Shown in pieces: positions 59,600 to 64,000 of a DNA stretch of 64,000 bases. The stretch lies in assembly GCA_965153455.1 (NCBI GenBank), contig OZ234495.1, forward strand, positions 18,968,875 through 19,032,874, read 5' to 3'. The notes under the pieces are model-generated. The model did not search any database, was not told the origin of the DNA, and saw only the letters and a list, made by a program, of their open reading frames with translations. Position 1 is the stretch's first letter, and the number at the start of each line of letters is the position of its first letter. A program made the position numbers and the translations under genes. The DNA is from Sphagnum compactum. Taxonomy: Eukaryota > Bryophyta > Sphagnopsida > Sphagnales.

Positions 59600-60960
59600 G
59601 TGGAATAGTGGTGGCACTTTAAAGAAAATGCAGGTGTGGTGCAGGTGTGCTTATGGAGCAGATCATCATTACAATAATGTGGTTTGTGCCTCTGATACAT
59701 GTGTGTTTTTGTGGTGGAACTATAGCTTCATTGACATGTGTGCCACATGCAGCAGGAGTTGGAAGGATGCTCAGAGAGATGTTAGATCAAAGATGCCCTA
59801 GATCATCCTTTAATGTGGTTAGGAGTGTCTGATATGTGTGTGTTTTTTGTAGGGACTAGCTTCATTGACTAGTGTGCCAATTGCTGGAGTAGGAACAATG
59901 CTTGGAGAGCAGGTATGTAGCAAGATGCTTGCTCCTCTTGTGACAAGGTCTTTTGATTTCTATGTTATTGGGATGTGCGAAATGTGGGCAAGCGCAGAAG
60001 GGGTTGGAAATATTTCTTCAGATGAAATTATGAACTTGTGCAGCCAGCCAGGCCCTGTGACTTTTGTAAATATATAAAGGCACAAGCTTGTTACCCCTCA
60101 CAAGCTTCTTGCAGCTTGAATGAGGTAACTATTGATGCTGTTTTGATCATGAGTGAGTCTCTTCCTGTTGCTCCTTGAAATGCGACAGAAACTTAGGATG
60201 CAGAAATTGTGGGTTGCCCAGATTTTGGGTGGATTTACTATATACTGATCTTCACCTAGCATTGGAGTTGATGAAGTCAGTGGGGCGTCATGGGAGCTCG
60301 TCACTGCTATATGTGATGAAGAAGGTGATGGTCTGACACTTTGTGAGTGAGTCTCAGTGAGTCTCATAAGGTTATGACTGCACTCATTGTCTGTTATCTT
60401 CAAATTGTTGTTGGGGAGATTTTCTCTGCAATTTGATAGATGTGTTCTACAGAGGCACTAGCGGGGCTGTCCATGTGCAGATCATTTAAATGGTTGCAAA
60501 TTTGGTGTGATTGATGGGGCATAGCAACCTTGTTGCCATGTATGCTAAATATGGGAGCATAGGCATTGTGAACCCAATGCATGAACCTGTGTGGATGGGC
60601 TTTGCTTCCTTGGTGCATAATTCATGGCAATGTGGAAATGGGATAATGCATCAGAAGACAGAGTTCTCGAAGCGAACTTGCAGCAATGCTGCAGGCCTGC
60701 ATGCTGCTTTCAAATTTCTATGCTGGTGCTGGCAACTTGGATCCCAGTCTCTATTTTCAATGGGAGAGAATGCCAAGTGTGTGGGAGAAACCAGCTGGGC
60801 CACCTGGATTGAAGTGAATAACAATGTGAGTACATTTGGAGTAGATGGTCGAGACCATCTGCAGATGATTGAAATTTATACTGTACTTGAGAGATTTAAC
60901 ATTCAATCAGAAGCAAGATGCCAGGTATGTACACCAGATACAAAATGATTATTACATACT
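59600..60960 (+). pseudogene. Decayed PPR-E/DYW-type organelle RNA-editing gene
   Basis: Fragments in different frames line up with the plant PLS-class PPR consensus. FIDMCATCSRSWKDAQRDVR ending SKMP (about 59725-59800) corresponds to a DMYAKCGSxEDAxxVFxKMP repeat. SQPGPVTFVNI (about 60040-60076) corresponds to VQPDPVTFVGVL. LVAMYAKYGSIG is at about 60528-60565. A C-terminal E-motif-like piece at 60800-60948 reads TWIEVNNNVSTFGVDGRDHL, then QMIEIYTVLERF, ending VCTPDTK. Such proteins specify C-to-U editing sites in organelle RNA. Frameshifts, stops and poor repeats show this copy is dead, and the DYW domain itself is absent after 60948. The assignment relies on remembered consensus sequences. 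The 5' limit is approximate. Confidence 0.7.
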
Positions 60961-61165
60961 TATCTAAACCCACATCAGGAACTCAATAAGTCAAGTGGGT
61001 AGTCATGGCAGCTCATCACTGCTATATGTGATGATGGTTGGACACTTTGTCAGAACAACTCTCAAAAGGTTATGACCGCACTTGACAGTGGCAGGCTACC
61101 TTCAAATTGTTCAAATTGTGGTCGTGGAAATTAATTTCTGTGCAAATTTCATAGATATCTGTCAT
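60274..61165. repeat. Separated direct repeat (two copies of about 175 bp, offset about 713 bp)
   Basis: 60274-60450 and 60988-61165 share AGTCA.GTGGG, then CACTGCTATATGTGATGA, GACACTTTGT, AAGGTTATGAC, ACCTTCAAATTGTT and ATAGATxTxT in the same order. The C-terminal part of the PPR pseudogene (60511-60948) lies between the copies. This indicates a segmental duplication or repeats flanking an inserted fragment. Confidence 0.7.
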
Positions 61166-63105
61166 CTCAATTAACTTTGATCATACTAGGTTCTCGTGCT
61201 TGTAGTACAGCATCACAGAGAGTGCACCAGCTTGTTGAAAACACACTCATTCTCTCTCCATTGTAAATTTTATACAGAAGAGTGATGGAAGCTGAAGAGT
61301 AATTGAATTATTTCTGTTTTTGATTTTGTCTGCGTTGTGAAAACAAGGACAGATTACAGAAAAAGTCCTGATAGACAAAGTATTACACTCACTGTTTTCC
61401 AGTGTTTGGGATACTTTTAGAGGTGGTGCAAAACCAGAGCTTGGATCTATGAACTGATCTTTTGAACTTGGGTCTTTGGAGTTTGATCTTTTGAACTTGG
61501 GGAGTTTGATCTTCGAACTCAGATGTTTGAACTTGGGTATTTGGGATTTGATGTAACTTGCCTGCTGCATGCAGAAAAGGAGACCAATTAAGAGAACAGC
61601 AGGTATTGAACTGTGGGTCCAGCAATATAGTTGCAGGAACAAAAGTGTGAGCTACCCAAGTCCATTTGTGGGATTGGATCAGGGTTTAGGGTTTATAGAC
61701 TGAAAGAGAAGCAGAGGGGAAGCAAGCAACCTGGGAGCTGCAACCAGATCAAAAATCAAAAGCAAAAAATCAAAAGAAGGAATGAACTAATTTAGAAGGG
61801 AGTCAAATTATCGTGATTGTAGCCATCCGCGTTTTCTTTTGCCTCTTTTTTTTCCAGCGTGCAAAACGCAGTGCTAATCATGCTATCATTATTGATTTTT
61901 GTCGCGAGTCATCCAGTCTTCTTCGCCTCCCATCTGCTCCAGGCCCAATTGCACCAAGCCAAGAAGAAGCTTCCCCGGCCGATTCGATTCACGCGTGATT
62001 TCTCAATCAAGTCCAAGCTAAAATTAGTACTTTAAAAAAAAAATCTATAACAGTTGCCAGGGAATTCTTCATCACAACCCAAACTGGGAAATCTTTGTTT
62101 TTCAACTCCGATACCCAAGAATCGGTTCGGTTCAAGCTGCTGCTTCTTCGGATCAGCCACGAGAATTCTGGATCTAACGCACTATATATATGTACCATAT
62201 GTTTTTCCTCGAAAAGTCTCTTCCACCAACCATGTGCTTCTAAACAACCCATCACAAAACAATTTGAAACACTAAAAAGTATACATATGCCAGTCCAAAG
62301 AAATGCAACAGGGAAAAAGAAAAAAGAAAAAAAGGTCCATCACATGGAAAAGCAAAGAAGAAAGTAGTCCATCAGAAAAAAAAAATGCAATAAAAAATTA
62401 GGGTTTAGGGTGAACTAGTAGTGCCTATGTTCTTAGGTAGGTAGTAGGTTCTTTTGCTTTTTATTTATTTTAGTGAGATCCCTTATATTAGAGGCTATAG
62501 CAATTTCAAGGTGGGTGATTTAGTTTAAAATTGGTTGAATATTTATAACAATTTAGAAGCAAACCCAAGAAAAGTAAGGATTGTAGTTTTTTACTTACCA
62601 TGGTAGCATTGGAGAAGTGGAATTTAAGGAAAAAAAATTTGATACAATTTATGAAATTGGAATTTTCAAAACAAAATGTTATTCAAAATTGCTTGCAATT
62701 TTAAAAAAAAAAGCTTGGATGTGAGTATCATTATTATGTAGAATAAAGTCAAGAGAGAACACACATTGGAGGGGCAATGCTTATTAAAGTGTGACACAAT
62801 TTTTAAAGTGTGAAAAATTGAAGAATTCTTAGTCTTTATTAATTTATAAGAAGTTCAAATTTTTTAAAAATAAAATTGTTTTTTTTTTTGGGGGTGTTAA
62901 TCCAATTGTGCTTTGATTATCATAGTTTTGTGTGAAAGGCCAAAATTTTGTCAACTTTGTCATGTGAAATGTGTAAAGGATAAAGCTTGAGACCACAAGC
63001 TTACTTTACAATGTCACTTTGCCAGAGCTCAGCTTCAAGATGAGCAGCTTCCAGTTTTCAAGATGTGTTTTACAGGTTGTCTGTCGCGAGGCAACGGCTG
63101 TATTT
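61166..63105. other. Spacer between the PPR pseudogene and the phytocyanin gene
   Basis: Around 61438-61550 a phrase TTGAACTTGGG with TTTGATCTTTGAAC is repeated several times. Telomere-like motifs AGGGTTTAGGG (61680-61690) and TTAGGGTTTAGGG (62399-62411) occur. GC-richer patches at 61850-62000 and 62060-62180 hold short open frames I do not recognise. The rest is AT-rich with no gene. Confidence 0.5.
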
Positions 63106-63633
63106 AGAAGACTACTATATATAACACAATGCAAGCAGCTTCGCCAAAAAATTCCAGCTTGCACATCTCTCCTTTACACTCTGCCACCAGTTGACAACCC
63201 CAATTTTCCTACACAAACAAACAGTTAGTTCTAGTACATCTTGCACCCCGCTACAAACAAACAAAGAAAGATAGAGAGCCTTTCAATCCACAACTGGTGG
63301 ATCCATCTCACAGTGCTCTTAAAGATCCGCGGTTTTGCATTGTCAAGCTCTGCTCTGCTGTGGAACAAGTAGCTTGGGATTGCATTGTCAAGCTCTAGTG
63401 CTGTGGAACAAGTAGTGAGCTTGAGTTCTTCTTGTCGTGGTCATCAGCGCCTAGCTAGATAGAGGGGGGACTGCAGGATCAGAACTGGTTTAAGCTTGAA
63501 CTTGATCATTGGGTGGTGGGTGGGTGGCTGCGCGGCAGGCAGGCAGATCAAGCTCGTAGTAGTAGTAGTAGTAGTAGTAGGAGGAGGAGGAGGAGGAGGA
63601 GGAGTATTGCAGCCTGTTCTGAGATCAAGAAGT
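63106..63633 (+). promoter_or_regulatory. Promoter and leader of the phytocyanin gene
   Basis: A TATA-box-like TATATATAA is at 63116-63124, followed by C/A-rich sequence typical of a plant start region, so transcription probably begins near 63145-63160. The leader of about 480 nt contains a duplicated GCATTGTCAAGCTCT phrase (63336 and 63381), a (GTA)n tract at 63557-63580 and a (GAG)n tract at 63581-63604. The coding ATG is at 63634. Confidence 0.55.
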
Positions 63634-63871
63634 ATGGCGGTAGCAGCTTCTTCTTCTTCCAGTGTGCAGCAACCGGCGGTAGTACTGGTAGTATTACTGG
63701 TGGGATTCATGTTTCTAGCTGTGATCCAGTTGCCGGGAGTTGGAGCTACAGTGTATACAGTCGGCGGTTCTAACCAATGGAATTTTCCTCCTCCAACTGC
63801 TGCCAATCCTCTTACTTGGTATAACGATGTGTGGGCAGCAAACATTACCTTCAAAGCTGGCGATGTGCTAG
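63634..63871 (+). CDS. Phytocyanin (plastocyanin-like), first exon, truncated by the window edge
   Basis: Exon 1 runs from ATG 63634 to a donor at 63871|GTAAGT (79 codons plus one base). Residues 1-38 form a secretion signal with a hydrophobic core (VVLVVLLVGFMFLAV) and a likely cleavage after GVGA. The mature part starts TVYTVGGSNQWNFPPP and continues TWYNDVWAANITFKAGDVL, the first strands of a plant blue-copper cupredoxin domain as in uclacyanins, stellacyanins and early nodulin-like proteins. The copper ligands (His, Cys, His and Met/Gln) would be in the next exon outside the window, so subclass and copper binding cannot be judged. An upstream in-frame ATG at 63496 would add the triplet-repeat region ahead of the signal peptide, so I prefer 63634. 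The protein is extracellular and often GPI-anchored in this family. Confidence 0.85.
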
Positions 63872-64000
63872 GTAAGTAAACATCTTCTGCTGCTGCAATC
63901 TCCAGTAGCGCTGGCTTGATCTAGTCGGTTATAATCTCATGCATGCGGCCTCCTGCGTTTTTGTATAGAACTTTTGTTCAGCTCATGCCAATCATGCAGT

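Noticed and set aside
61813-62275. Short frames in GC-richer patches as an exon of an unknown gene
   Set aside because: Frames on both strands are short and unrelated to any family I know. No consistent splice sites join them.

Overview
This is a piece of nuclear DNA from a land plant. The genes are split by spliceosomal introns, the long intergenic stretches are AT-rich and decayed, and TTTAGGG-type telomere-like motifs are scattered throughout. The genes include a chloroplast-division FtsZ2, a GT8 galacturonosyltransferase, a phytocyanin and an editing-type PPR pseudogene. Mostly short introns, very AT-rich spacers and the FtsZ2 sequence point to a non-seed plant, most likely a bryophyte such as a moss. 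A fern or lycophyte cannot be excluded. Species assignment is inference.

Layout, left to right. FtsZ2 is on the minus strand (638-3683, seven exons rebuilt). A decayed hAT transposase follows (5115-7345), then AT-rich spacer. Next come a Bot1/mS45-like mitochondrial ribosomal protein (11203-12782, +), an unnamed multi-pass membrane protein (15900-17200, +) and a very small complex I subunit like NDUFA3/B9 (18421-19472, -). From about 19.5 to 39.9 kb there is no intact gene. That tract holds a second hAT remnant, a degenerate TTTAGGTTTAACC-like array, tRNA-like SINE candidates, several tandem duplications, an inverted-repeat element of about 430 bp with an open frame, and two minisatellites. 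A GAUT13/14-type galacturonosyltransferase occupies 40592-43346 (+). Another transposon-rich spacer follows (43.4-50.6 kb), with a CACTA-like MITE and a third hAT fragment. A KH-domain RNA-binding protein (51160-55578, +) converges on a Jagunal-like ER membrane protein (56820-58878, -). A decayed PPR-E/DYW gene lies at about 59.6-60.96 kb. The window ends inside a phytocyanin gene whose first exon is 63634-63871 (+).

The genes do not form a pathway. They are ordinary single-copy housekeeping genes (plastid division, mitochondrial translation and respiration, pectin synthesis, RNA binding, ER organisation) in small GC-richer islands separated by transposon decay. Exon models were built by hand from GT/AG (once GC/AG) sites, reading-frame continuity and remembered family sequence. 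All seven complete models close in frame to a stop codon. Most genes carry a trinucleotide microsatellite in the leader, first exon or first intron, and several have telo-box motifs (AAACCCTAA type) near the presumed start of transcription.

I found no CRISPR array, rRNA or intact tRNA, and no convincing new biological system. The most unusual items are the inverted-repeat element at 35298-35725, the long uORF-bearing leader of the GAUT gene with a SINE in one of its introns, a 28-nt microexon in the Jagunal-like gene, and a foldable GC-rich island inside the large KH-gene intron.
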